Shown: in pieces, positions 1 to 8,174 of the stretch
Numbering within the stretch: the stretch's first letter is position 1
Layout of the letters: each line of letters opens with the position of its first letter
Assembly: GCA_037969585.1 (NCBI GenBank)
Contig: JBBKXR010000188.1
Location: 1-25,757 of the forward strand
Reading direction: 5' to 3'
Source: JBBKXR01 sp037969585
GTDB lineage: Bacteria; Verrucomicrobiota; Verrucomicrobiia; Verrucomicrobiales; DEV007
DNA length: 25,757 nt
Notes under the pieces: model-generated
The model's database searches: none
Seen by the model: only the letters and a program-made list of their open reading frames with translations
Told to the model about the DNA's origin: nothing
Position numbers and translations under genes: made by a program

Positions 1-324
1 TCGCCCATCGAGGGCAGCAAAACCACCGGGCATCGACTCGTCATCGCCGATATTTCGGTCGCCGTGCAACTCGAGAAAATCGTCAAAACAACGTTCGATG
101 TAATCGAGCATGAATGGGCGCTGAGGATGACGAGCGATCTGGACGCGCTGCCATGCGGTCAGCTTGCGATACACATCCATCTTAGTCTTGCCGATCTTCT
201 CCTCGATGCGGCGGATGTCTTTTTCGACGTTGATTTCCTGACCGGCAGAATTGTCACGCAGCTCAGCCAGCTGACGCTCCAGGTCAACAATTGGCTTTTC
301 AAAATCAAGGGGCTCGACACTCAT
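1..324 (-). CDS. accA: Acetyl-CoA carboxylase carboxyltransferase subunit alpha, N-terminal part (cut by window edge)
   Basis: The minus strand from an ATG at 324-322 reads 108 codons without a stop to the window edge, so the C-terminal two thirds lie outside. The product starts MSVEPLDFEKPIVDLERQL and contains 'ARHPQRPFMLDYIE' and 'LHGDRNIGDDESMPGGFAAL'. These match the N-terminal helical region of AccA (compare LDFEQPIAELE, ARHPQRPYTLDY and GDR in the E. coli protein). AccA with AccD transfers the carboxyl group from biotinyl-AccB to acetyl-CoA to make malonyl-CoA, the first committed step of fatty-acid synthesis in the cytoplasm. It is the last visible gene of a same-strand run that includes acpP, which fits a shared lipid-synthesis role. 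No strong Shine-Dalgarno is visible. The catalytic crotonase-like domain is not in the window. Confidence 0.93.
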   Translation of the reverse strand, partial: MSVEPLDFEKPIVDLERQLAELRDNSAGQEINVEKDIRRIEEKIGKTKMDVYRKLTAWQRVQIARHPQRPFMLDYIERCFDDFLELHGDRNIGDDESMPGGFAALDGR

Positions 325-405
325 AAAATACGCTGGGGAAAAAGGCAGAAAGAGGACTTTCGTTGGAGACTGGCTGCTGCGGTTACCGCTCGGTCGCTTG
401 GCTTG

Positions 406-1317
406 TTATTCCACGAGACGGACCGGCGTGCCACCCCGAACATAGGCAAACATTTCCTCAATGTCAGCCTGATCGAGCAGCACTCCAAAATCTTGACCCG
501 CCGGGCTATCGTCCGAACTCGCCACTGCCGGGTCTTCCTGAGCTGGGGCGGCGACGCTGACCAGATCACGGGAAGCCCGAATCAGCAGCCCCTTTTTGTT
601 GGTGGAAATCCACTTATTGGCACCCAGGTAGCCCATCTGTTCAAAATTCAGCCTGCCCTTGTCTCCCCACGCGACCTTGTCGGACACCGTGGTGGTGACG
701 GGAGCGCGAACGATCGACGGCAAGTTCATTTTCTTCACCGCATATTCCTTGAACAAGCGACCGTCCCGCTCGACGCGGATCACTGCGTCGCTTTTGTCGA
801 TCGTCATCGAAAACTGATCGAGCGGAAAAACTGTCAGCCGATCGCCGGGGAAAATAGTCGTCGTCGTCCGGCGATTGGTTCGAATAATGTAGTCGATCGT
901 ACAGTTGCTGTCTTTGGCGATGCCCAGGAGCGAGTCGCCACTCTTGACCACATACTCGGTCTTGCCATCGATGAGAATCTCGGAGAGCAGCAGGTCGACA
1001 TTGATCTCTCCGACAATGCGCTTGGCAATCTCGAAGGTCGCCGAATCGGGGTAGTACTGCATGACGTAATACAGCTGCTCGCGCGCGGCCTGCAGTTCTC
1101 CGTCCTTGAGCAAATCGACGGCTTTAGCGAACTGGCGTTTGCCTAGATCCGGCGGCGGCGGAAGATCCTTCGCGGGAGCGGTTCGACGCTCCTCAATCTT
1201 CTCCACGATCGCCTGCTCGGGAGCGACAATATTTTTGTAAAACCAAGCGGCGACCAGCACCCCGGCACACAGGATGACCAGCGCGAAGAAAGCCAGAACT
1301 AGCTTGATGCGTGCCAT
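406..1317 (-). CDS. Membrane-anchored LysM protein with an L,D-transpeptidase-like tail lacking the catalytic motif
   Basis: This is a 303-residue protein from the ATG at 1317; a TTG five codons upstream (1332) is less likely. Residues 3-26 form one N-terminal membrane segment. A proline-rich linker and a helical, TPR-like stretch (about 60-110) follow. Residues ~120-165 are a LysM domain ('EYVVKSGDSLLGIAK' to 'FPGDRLTVFP'), a peptidoglycan-binding fold. After it, 'FSMTIDKSDAVIRVERDGRL' resembles the opening strands of YkuD L,D-transpeptidases, which often follow LysM in this phylum. The HGT and SxGCxR signatures with the catalytic cysteine are absent; there is no Cys after the LysM domain. 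I infer a cell-wall-binding, non-catalytic periplasmic protein. It lies between accA and an unknown gene in one minus-strand run, 81 bases before accA. Confidence 0.8.
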   Translation of the reverse strand: MARIKLVLAFFALVILCAGVLVAAWFYKNIVAPEQAIVEKIEERRTAPAKDLPPPPDLGKRQFAKAVDLLKDGELQAAREQLYYVMQYYPDSATFEIAKRIVGEINVDLLLSEILIDGKTEYVVKSGDSLLGIAKDSNCTIDYIIRTNRRTTTTIFPGDRLTVFPLDQFSMTIDKSDAVIRVERDGRLFKEYAVKKMNLPSIVRAPVTTTVSDKVAWGDKGRLNFEQMGYLGANKWISTNKKGLLIRASRDLVSVAAPAQEDPAVASSDDSPAGQDFGVLLDQADIEEMFAYVRGGTPVRLVE

Positions 1318-1341
1318 CGAAAAAAAATCCAAATCCGGAGC

Positions 1342-1881
1342 TTAGAGAAGTCCGCGACGCTTAAAATCGAACACGTTAATGCCATGTGACTCCTGCACCA
1401 TGTCCATGGTGAACTTGAGCAGGCAGAACTCCCAACCGTCTTCGATACCGCTGATCACCGCGCTGAGGGGATTGTTGCTGCCGCGGACATTTTCGACCAC
1501 CCGGTCGGACACCACCTCAACTGAATCGTGAACCACGGATTCAGTCAGGTTACCGCGCACGAAGTTGAATCCGTATTTCAGAAAGGCGAGATCGCCGCCT
1601 GAGTTCGTCAGCCATTGCTTGAACGCTTCAGCCTGTTCGCCAAAGCCCTCGAAGTTGACTTCTTCCATGCCTTGCGGTCTCAAAATCTTCGGTCGCTCAG
1701 CATCGATCCGGCCCTCGCGGACACGCACCTTGTTGGCGCTGTCCATGAGTTCAGTGATCAAGCTGAATTCAAAGCTGGTCGTGCCGAAAGTGTCAATGCG
1801 ACGATCCGGCTGATGGAGCACCTGAGTGGTCTCCATCGCATAGACAATATCGTCTTGAGAATATGCGGTCTTTTCTCCCAT
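1342..1881 (-). CDS. Conserved-looking hypothetical protein, 179 residues
   Basis: I do not recognise this family. The ATG at 1881 opens a 179-residue soluble protein with no signal peptide or membrane segment. It is acidic, with mixed helix and strand, and has a central 'FEGFGEQAEAFKQWL' segment and a C-terminal 'KFTMDMVQESHGINVFDFKRRGLL'. The start is supported by an uninterrupted frame and by the 173-base gap from acpP. A second ATG at codon 16 is possible. It sits downstream of acpP and 24 bases upstream of the LysM gene's ATG, so it is probably cotranscribed with both. Its place in a fatty-acid/envelope run is the only functional hint; I assign no function. Confidence 0.7.
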   Translation of the reverse strand: MGEKTAYSQDDIVYAMETTQVLHQPDRRIDTFGTTSFEFSLITELMDSANKVRVREGRIDAERPKILRPQGMEEVNFEGFGEQAEAFKQWLTNSGGDLAFLKYGFNFVRGNLTESVVHDSVEVVSDRVVENVRGSNNPLSAVISGIEDGWEFCLLKFTMDMVQESHGINVFDFKRRGLL

Positions 1882-2030
1882 CTGTGGTCAGTCTATCCCC
1901 TTTTCCAGCCCGTCGCCAATGGAATCCCCTCCAAGGAGAATGCCCCGTCCGGCAACGAAAAGTGCGCTCTCCACAAGGAAGAACGCACTCAAAAATTGAA
2001 CGGTCAGCAGAAATACTGCTCGGAATCGCA

Positions 2031-2045
2031 TTCAGCAAAGCTGAA
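2031..2045. repeat. Small hairpin just downstream of acpP
   Basis: TTCAGC, AAA, GCTGAA forms a perfect 6-bp stem with a 3-base loop ten bases past the acpP stop codon. No U-rich tract follows on the minus strand, so it may be an attenuating or RNA-stabilising hairpin and not a full terminator. Confidence 0.35.
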
Positions 2046-2054
2046 TAGCAAAAA

Positions 2055-2297
2055 TCAGCCCTTGTTGGCTTCGATGTAAGTCGTCACGTCGCCAACTGAA
2101 GTCAGCTTTTCAGCGTCTTCGTCAGGAACTTCGATGCCGAATTCTTCCTCGAATGCCATAACCAGTTCGACCGTGTCGAGTGAGTCTGCACCGAGATCTT
2201 CGACGAACTTAGCGTCAGCTTTGACCTGGTCCTCGGCGACACCGAGTTGGTCGACGATGATGTTTTTTACTTTTTCTTCGATTTGTGCGTCCGCCAT
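2055..2297 (-). CDS. acpP: Acyl carrier protein
   Basis: This is an 80-residue acidic four-helix protein, the usual ACP length, beginning MADAQIEEKVKNIIVDQLGV. The motif 'DLGADSLDTVELVM' places the phosphopantetheine-accepting serine at residue 39. It carries growing acyl chains as thioesters between the enzymes of type II fatty-acid synthesis. The open frame extends 19 codons further upstream, but the ATG at 2297 is chosen because family members start exactly at this point. The gene is followed by an unknown gene, the LysM gene and accA on the same strand. The usual neighbours fabF, fabG and fabD are not in the window. Confidence 0.96.
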   Translation of the reverse strand: MADAQIEEKVKNIIVDQLGVAEDQVKADAKFVEDLGADSLDTVELVMAFEEEFGIEVPDEDAEKLTSVGDVTTYIEANKG

Positions 2298-2375
2298 AAG
2301 GAAATATATGAGTTGTTGTGCCCGTAGACTTACCGGGGATTCGCCGTTTGGCAACTTTTTTCATAACCCTAAATA

Positions 2376-3146
2376 TCAGGACAAATCCCCTGTCTTCTCT
2401 CCCGATTCCTCTGCCGTGGCCGACTCCGGATCAATGATCGGTGGGTCGATTCGCACTTCAGGATGCAGCGCCGCGATCTCTGTGATGATCGTCCCGGCAT
2501 TCTGATACTTATAATCGTCGAGCTTCAGCTTCAAAAAGCGGTCACCGTCGTGGGAGATCAACAGTGCCACCCCTCGGTCCCATCGCCGCCGGTCGATGTC
2601 AGTCACCGAGTTGGCCGCAAATTTGGTGTGCCACGGCGTTTGCACTTCGCCAGCGACCAAGCGCCAGGCTCGGCCACGATGGACCCAAGCCCACAGCAGG
2701 GTCAAAAAAGCGCACCCTCCCAGCACCGCGGCGATTCGTTTCTGCGTCGCCAGATCGTCCGCCGTATGGCGCTCGGGCGCTTCCGCCGCCAGGTGCAAGG
2801 TCGCGGCGTGAGCGGCCCAGCTGACTCCATCGGCTCCAGCCCGGTGTGCCGCCGCAGCTTTGTCATCGGATATCGGTACCGGCTCGCCTTCCTTGCCATC
2901 GATGAACGCGTCATAGATGTCGGCGTTCCGATTCGCCTTTGGATACCCGACGAATCCGTCGTAACAAAAATATAAGCCCATCGCGGCAAACAGTCCGGCC
3001 AGCAGGAAACAGCGTTTGTAAAACCACTGCGTCACAGGCGCCACGATCGATTTCGCTGTTTCGCCCGACGAGGCGTCTGATTCCCTGGCATTATTCATGG
3101 GCGTAGGGTCGTCCGTCTGCGCAAAAGTCGCAAGCATTCTGACCAT
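2376..3146 (-). CDS. Two-TM hypothetical membrane protein
   Basis: I do not recognise this family. From the ATG at 3146 the protein has 256 residues. This start is preceded by GGAG about nine bases upstream. A GTG at 3173 and an ATG at 3098 (MNNARESDASSG) are alternatives, and the latter would lose only a low-complexity N-terminus. Hydrophobic segments lie at ~46-64 ('CFLLAGLFAAMGLYFC') and ~138-155 ('IAAVLGGCAFLTLLWAWV'), separated by a charged, Ala-rich loop of about 70 residues. A ~100-residue hydrophilic C-terminal domain with 'WDRGVALLISHDGDRFLKLKLDDYKY' follows. The gene precedes acpP by 78 bases on the same strand and diverges from thiH. Function unknown. Confidence 0.7.
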   Translation of the reverse strand: MVRMLATFAQTDDPTPMNNARESDASSGETAKSIVAPVTQWFYKRCFLLAGLFAAMGLYFCYDGFVGYPKANRNADIYDAFIDGKEGEPVPISDDKAAAAHRAGADGVSWAAHAATLHLAAEAPERHTADDLATQKRIAAVLGGCAFLTLLWAWVHRGRAWRLVAGEVQTPWHTKFAANSVTDIDRRRWDRGVALLISHDGDRFLKLKLDDYKYQNAGTIITEIAALHPEVRIDPPIIDPESATAEESGEKTGDLS

Positions 3147-3221
3147 CGCCAGCTGCTCCGATTTCTCGATCACTCGCCATTCGATTTGAAAAGCCGTCCG
3201 TCCCGGCTAGTTTGGCCGTGC

Positions 3222-4403
3222 ATGACATTTGCTGAACAATTTCGGCGCATCGAGGCTGGCGAACGCTCGCCGCTGCTGGCGCGCTTCGAAGCCCTGCTCG
3301 ACGATCCTTCACCGACCGAGTTGGAGGCTCGAGTCGCGGACTCGGTCGCCGTCACGCGCCGTAATTTTGGTAAAACGATGCGCCTGTTCGCGCCGCTCTA
3401 CGTTTCCAACGAGTGCGTCAACAACTGCCAGTATTGCGGATTCTCACGCGACAATCCGATTCTGCGCGTCACCCTCGAGATCAATCAGGTGGTACGCGAA
3501 GCCCAACACCTCGTCGCTCAGGGCTTTCGAAGCGTCTTGCTGGTCGCCGGAGAGCATCCGCGCTTTGTCTCCGAGGGCTATCTGGAAAAATGCATCGCCG
3601 CGCTGCGAGATTTCGTGCCCTCGATCGCCATCGAAGTCGGGCCGATGGAAACACCCGAGTATGCGCGCATGGTCGACACCGGCTGCGAGGCGCTGGTCGT
3701 TTATCAGGAGACCTACGATCGCGACGCTTATCGTGAACTGCACACTGCCGGGCCGAAGAAAAATTTTGATTGGCGTCTCGACTGTCCCGAACGCGGATTC
3801 GACGGCGGCTTTCGCCGACTCGGCATCGGCGCACTGTTCGGTTTGGCAGATTGGCGATGCGATGCTCTCGGACTCGCCGCGCACGTCGAGCATTTGCAGA
3901 AACTCGCCTGGAAGAGCCAACTCAGCGTCAGCTTCCCACGCATGAGACCTGCCGCGGGCGGCTTTGTTCCGCAGCCGGAACACGAGCTCACTGACGCACG
4001 GTTAGTGCAACTGATCGCCGCCTTCCGAGTCACCTTTCCCACCGTCGGCATCGTGCTCAGCACACGAGAATCGGCAGTGCTGCGTGATTCCCTCGCACCG
4101 CTCGGCATCACCACGATGAGCGCCGGCAGCCACACCGAGCCCGGTGGCTACACCGGCGAAGGTCGTGATGACTTGCACCGCACGGTCAAAGGTCGACGCG
4201 TCGAACTCGATGCCGACGAACCGAAATCCAGCTGCGCCACCGGCCAGTTCGACATCGCCGATGAACGCAGCCCCAGCGAAGTCGCTGCACGACTTCTCGA
4301 ACTCGGACTCGAGCCGGTATGGAAAGACTGGGACGCAGCGATTCTGCAAAACCCCACAGATGCTCGCCGCTCCGCAGCCAGCAGCCCAGCCGTCCCCGCC
4401 TGA
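3222..4403 (+). CDS. thiH: 2-iminoacetate synthase ThiH (radical SAM)
   Basis: ThiH cleaves tyrosine with a radical-SAM 4Fe-4S cluster to give dehydroglycine (2-iminoacetate), one of the three precursors of the thiazole ring of thiamine. The cluster motif C65-x3-C69-x2-C72 reads 'CVNNCQYCGFSRDN'. Other ThiH blocks are 'LLVAGEHPRF', 'VVYQETYDRDAYRELH', 'GALFGLADWR', 'SVSFPRMRPAAGG', 'VLSTRESAVLRD', 'PGGYTGE' and the C-terminal 'LELGLEPVWKDWDA'. The protein has 393 residues from the ATG at 3222, close to the ~377 of E. coli ThiH. A TTG 12 codons upstream is less likely. thiS follows after three bases, so the two are translated together. thiG, thiE and thiF are not in the window. Confidence 0.95.
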   Translation: MTFAEQFRRIEAGERSPLLARFEALLDDPSPTELEARVADSVAVTRRNFGKTMRLFAPLYVSNECVNNCQYCGFSRDNPILRVTLEINQVVREAQHLVAQGFRSVLLVAGEHPRFVSEGYLEKCIAALRDFVPSIAIEVGPMETPEYARMVDTGCEALVVYQETYDRDAYRELHTAGPKKNFDWRLDCPERGFDGGFRRLGIGALFGLADWRCDALGLAAHVEHLQKLAWKSQLSVSFPRMRPAAGGFVPQPEHELTDARLVQLIAAFRVTFPTVGIVLSTRESAVLRDSLAPLGITTMSAGSHTEPGGYTGEGRDDLHRTVKGRRVELDADEPKSSCATGQFDIADERSPSEVAARLLELGLEPVWKDWDAAILQNPTDARRSAASSPAVPA

Positions 4404-4406
4404 GTC

Positions 4407-4616
4407 ATGACGCTGATCCTCAACGGCGAGTCTCGCGATTTTAAATGCGAGTCGAACTCGATGTCCCTGAACACTCTGCTCGCGGAACTCGGCTTCGAAA
4501 AAGTTCCGGTGCTGATTGAACACAACGGCACCGCCCTGCGTCCAAGGGAACACGACGATCTCAATATCGCCGATGGCGACCAGCTCGAGATCATTCGTGT
4601 CGTTGCCGGCGGCTAG
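4407..4616 (+). CDS. thiS: Sulfur carrier protein ThiS
   Basis: This is a 69-residue ubiquitin-like protein ending in the diagnostic Gly-Gly ('IIRVVAGG'), which is adenylated and then thiocarboxylated to deliver sulfur to thiazole synthase ThiG. Family features are 'LILNGESRDF' at the start and 'VLIEHNGTALRPREHDDLNIADGDQLEI' in the second half. The ATG starts three bases after the thiH stop, which indicates translational coupling. Length and C-terminus match the family well. Confidence 0.93.
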   Translation: MTLILNGESRDFKCESNSMSLNTLLAELGFEKVPVLIEHNGTALRPREHDDLNIADGDQLEIIRVVAGG

Positions 4617-4634
4617 CATCCCTTCGCCCCTAAC

Positions 4635-7600
4635 ATGCCCCTCACCGCCTGTGCCACACTTCGACTCGGCGCATGGGTCGCCGCTTTCACCAGCGCCGCC
4701 TTCGGCTCTTCCTTTGCCGCCGATCCCGCCCCCGAGGAGGTCACCCTGCTCGTCCCCGGCATCACTGCTCGACGGCTGCCGGTCAAACTGAACAACATCA
4801 ACAGTGTCGAATACGCGCCCGACGGTCGCTTGTTCGCCGTTGGCTACGATGGCCGTATCCACCTGCTGCGCGACACTGACGGCGATGGACTCGAAGACCA
4901 GGCGCTACCGTTTTGGGACAAAAAGGGTGACCTTCTGACGCCGGTCGGCATCGTCGTTGCGCCTGAGGGTATTTACGTTCCCGCTCGCGGGAAAGTGGTG
5001 TTGTTCAGCGATACCGACAACGATGGCAAAGCCGACAAAAGTGAAACCGTTGCAAGTGGCTGGGTGCAGGAGCGCTACAATGGCGCCACCCGCAACGACG
5101 CTTCCGGTGTGGCCATGGACGCTGCCGGAAATCTCTATTTCTGCCTCGGTTGCAGTGACTACCGCGACGGCTTCCTGCTCGACGAAAAAGGCAAAGCCCA
5201 ATACCGCCGCGACGTTGAACGTGGCGCAGTGCTAAAAGTCTCCGCCGACCGTCAAAAGCGTGAGATTTTTGCCAGCGGACTGCGCTTTGTCACCGGACTG
5301 CGATTCAATCGCCACGGCGACCTGTTCGGCACCGACCAGGAGGGCGACACCTGGTTCCCCGGCGGTAACCGCCGCGACGAACTGCTGCATCTCATCAAAG
5401 GACGCCACTACGGCTTCCCCTTCCGCCATCCCAAGCATCTTCCCGATGTCATCGATGAACCGGCGGTCGTCGATTTCGAACCGCAGCACCAATCCACCTG
5501 CGGCTTTCGTTTTAATGAAGTCACTTCCTCTACACCGAAAATATTTGGCCCTGATTTCTGGAGCGACGACGCCTTGGTCACGGGATTCTCCCGAGGCAAA
5601 CTCTGGCGCTCACCGCTGGCGAAAAACCGCGCCGGTTACGTCGGTCGACAAATTCAGATCGCTGCCTTCAACACCCTGCCCACTGACGTCACCCTGTCAC
5701 CGACTGGCGACGTCGTGGTCACCGCCCACTCCGGACGCCCCGACTGGGGATCGGGGCCGAAGGGCGAAGCCTTTCTGTTCAAACTCAGCTACAGCGATCC
5801 GAAAGCCGCGCAGCCCGTCATGGCCTGGGCTGACGATCCCCTGACCGTGACCGTCGCCTTTGATCGGCCCGTCGATCTGAAACAACTGGAAGGCATCACC
5901 GTCCGTGCCGGTGAATTCATTCGCGAAGGCGACCGATACGAGACCATTCAGCCCGGCTACAAAGTCGTCACGGCAGCCAACGAAGCGCCTACCCATGACG
6001 TTAAAATACTGCGCACTCAGCTGTCCGAAGACCGCCGCAGCGCCATCCTGACGACGTCGCCCTTGCCGTGGCGAGCGAACTACGTGGTCAGTCTGCCCGA
6101 GATCGGCGAGCTGTCGCTTCAGCTCACCGGCGCTATCGCCGAGTGGACCGCCGCCGGTGATTCAAAGCCGACGCTGAGCACATGGATTCCGCACTTTGAC
6201 CTGACCATCGCTTCGCAATGGATGCGCGGGTCCAGCGTTCATGAACACTTGCAGCAACTGTGGAAACGCGAAGGCACGCTGACCCTGCGCAGCCTGCTGT
6301 CTCCGCCTTCGGCAATCGACGAAAATGCCAGCACCGAACTTCGCTTCGAAGCCTCGAACGATTTCACCGTCACGCTTGGTAAAAAAACGATTGCCTCAAG
6401 CCGCGCGGAATCCGGACGATTTCAAGCGCTGGCGACACTACCCGATTCGCAAAAAGAAGCTGTCGAACTGCGTATCGAGACCGCCACCCACCCCGCTCAC
6501 GCGCCAGACCTCGACCTGTCTTACCACACCTCGATCGACCCCAACGAGCGTGCGATCCCCACTGAAAAACTCAGCCTGCCGTGGGCTTCAAAAATCACTC
6601 CGAGCGACGCAGACACAACCCTCACGAAATTCGATTGGCGCAGCCAGTCGGGAGATCCCGCCAAAGGCAAAGTCCTGTTCGCCACTGCCTGCGCGACTTG
6701 TCATCAGTACAAAGGTGAAGGCAAAAACACCGGCCCGGACCTGACCACCTCGTTGGAACGCGATCCGGCAGCCGTGCTGCGTGACATCATCGATCCCAGC
6801 GCCGCGATCAACCCTGACTACGTCGCCTACCTCGTCGACCGCAAAGCCGGCGCGCCTATTTTTGGCACCCTGCAAAATGTCGGCGAACCGATCATGCGCG
6901 TCTACGATGGTGCCGGCACCGAACACAAAATAGCCAAAGCCGACGTGCTCAGCATCGAAGCCAGTCCCGTCTCGCTCATGCCCGCCGGCTTCGCCGCACT
7001 CGGCGACGATCAGCTCGCGGATATCGTCGCCTACCTGTGCGGCATCGATCCCGACCGCGAAGCACGCGCTGCCGGTGCGGGCAACCTCACGCTGCAACTG
7101 TGGCGAAATATCCCTAAAGTTGGCGGCATTGCCCCGCTACTCAAAGATCCACGCTATCCCGGCAAGCCGGACGTCGAACAGCGCCTACCTCTATTCGAAG
7201 CTCCAAGCAACTGGGACGACAACTTCGGTGCGCGCATGGCCGGCTTCGTTCGGGCACCGCTTGATGGCGACTACACCTTCTGGATCGCCGGTGACGATTT
7301 TGCTGAACTCTGGCTCAGCGAAAGTGATGATCCCACCAACAAACGTAAGATCGCGTGGACCTCTTACTGGACCAAACCTCGTGACTGGGATTTGAGAAAA
7401 GAGCAGAAGTCCAAGCCGATCACTCTGGTCGCAGGAAAGTCCTATTTCATCGAAGCGCTGCTGCACGAGCAAGGCGTCGACGACTGTCTCGCCGTCGGCT
7501 GGAAACTTCCCAACGGCAAGCTCGAGCGCCCGATACCCGGCTACCGGCTGTCACCTGACAGCGCGATCGAGCACGCGATCGCAGCGCTTCCCGCCAGCGA

Positions 7601-8174
7601 AAAATCGAAGCGCCTGTTCAACGGCGTCAATCTGACGGGTTGGGCTGGAGCGGACAATTTCTGGACCGCCGAGAACGGTACCATTCGCGCCACCAACACC
7701 CGCAATGTTCCCGCCAACACCTACCTGTTTACCGAAGACACCTACGCAGACTTTCGGCTGCTGCTCGAAGTCAAGCAGGTCATCTCCGACCAAAACTCTC
7801 CGAAAAATTCGGCGCTCGCCATCGGCGGCGAACGCATCGCCGATCAGGCCAGTCAGCAGTTTGGCTACCGCGGCCCGCTAGTGTTTCACAGCCAAAAGTG
7901 GGGCAGCCAGAGCGATGCCAACAGCGACGCCAAAATAATCACCGACGTTCCCGAAACGATCGGTGACTGGAACCGCGTCGAAATTCTCGTCAAAGGCGGG
8001 CGCTTACGGATGGCGGTTAACGGCAAGCCGATCATCGACATCTCGCATGACCGCAAAGGCAAATCACCGATCGGCCTGCAACTTTCCGCCAACCAACTGC
8101 CGCAAGAATTTTTCTACCGAAGCCTGGTCATCAGTGAAGCACCCGGCGACGACTTGGTAACAGTTGGTGACTAG
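4635..8174 (+). CDS. PVC-type exported haem protein: propeller, cytochrome c, PA14 and DUF1080 (3-keto-glycoside hydrolase-like) domains
   Basis: The 1179-residue product begins with a signal peptide (1-29, ending SSFAA). Residues ~35-390 look like the glucose/sorbosone-dehydrogenase-like propeller of PVC haem proteins ('VEYAPDGRLFAVGYDGRI', 'DTDGDG', 'GLRFNRHGDLFGTDQEGD'). A c-type haem site C686-A-T-C689-H690 follows with 'GEGKNTGPDLT', and a methionine at 'SLMPAGFAALGDDQLADIVAYL' is a plausible axial ligand. Residues ~816-974 resemble a PA14 carbohydrate-binding domain ('LDGDYTFWIAGDDFAELWLS'). Residues ~990-1170 resemble DUF1080, the 3-keto-disaccharide hydrolase fold ('LFNGVNLTGW', 'WNRVEILVKGGRLRMAVNGKPI'). 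It is probably periplasmic and acts in sugar oxidation or polysaccharide breakdown. It starts 18 bases after thiS, and its stop overlaps the convergent ATPase gene stop by three bases. Confidence 0.88.
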   Translation: MPLTACATLRLGAWVAAFTSAAFGSSFAADPAPEEVTLLVPGITARRLPVKLNNINSVEYAPDGRLFAVGYDGRIHLLRDTDGDGLEDQALPFWDKKGDLLTPVGIVVAPEGIYVPARGKVVLFSDTDNDGKADKSETVASGWVQERYNGATRNDASGVAMDAAGNLYFCLGCSDYRDGFLLDEKGKAQYRRDVERGAVLKVSADRQKREIFASGLRFVTGLRFNRHGDLFGTDQEGDTWFPGGNRRDELLHLIKGRHYGFPFRHPKHLPDVIDEPAVVDFEPQHQSTCGFRFNEVTSSTPKIFGPDFWSDDALVTGFSRGKLWRSPLAKNRAGYVGRQIQIAAFNTLPTDVTLSPTGDVVVTAHSGRPDWGSGPKGEAFLFKLSYSDPKAAQPVMAWADDPLTVTVAFDRPVDLKQLEGITVRAGEFIREGDRYETIQPGYKVVTAANEAPTHDVKILRTQLSEDRRSAILTTSPLPWRANYVVSLPEIGELSLQLTGAIAEWTAAGDSKPTLSTWIPHFDLTIASQWMRGSSVHEHLQQLWKREGTLTLRSLLSPPSAIDENASTELRFEASNDFTVTLGKKTIASSRAESGRFQALATLPDSQKEAVELRIETATHPAHAPDLDLSYHTSIDPNERAIPTEKLSLPWASKITPSDADTTLTKFDWRSQSGDPAKGKVLFATACATCHQYKGEGKNTGPDLTTSLERDPAAVLRDIIDPSAAINPDYVAYLVDRKAGAPIFGTLQNVGEPIMRVYDGAGTEHKIAKADVLSIEASPVSLMPAGFAALGDDQLADIVAYLCGIDPDREARAAGAGNLTLQLWRNIPKVGGIAPLLKDPRYPGKPDVEQRLPLFEAPSNWDDNFGARMAGFVRAPLDGDYTFWIAGDDFAELWLSESDDPTNKRKIAWTSYWTKPRDWDLRKEQKSKPITLVAGKSYFIEALLHEQGVDDCLAVGWKLPNGKLERPIPGYRLSPDSAIEHAIAALPASEKSKRLFNGVNLTGWAGADNFWTAENGTIRATNTRNVPANTYLFTEDTYADFRLLLEVKQVISDQNSPKNSALAIGGERIADQASQQFGYRGPLVFHSQKWGSQSDANSDAKIITDVPETIGDWNRVEILVKGGRLRMAVNGKPIIDISHDRKGKSPIGLQLSANQLPQEFFYRSLVISEAPGDDLVTVGD

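Noticed and set aside
64..1146. Long plus-strand open frame of 360 codons
   Set aside because: It is antisense to accA and the LysM gene, which both have recognisable domains. The frame has no family features.
1793..2038. Minus-strand 81-codon frame between acpP and the next gene
   Set aside because: It overlaps the start of the 179-residue gene in another frame and shows only low-complexity Arg/Gly-rich sequence.
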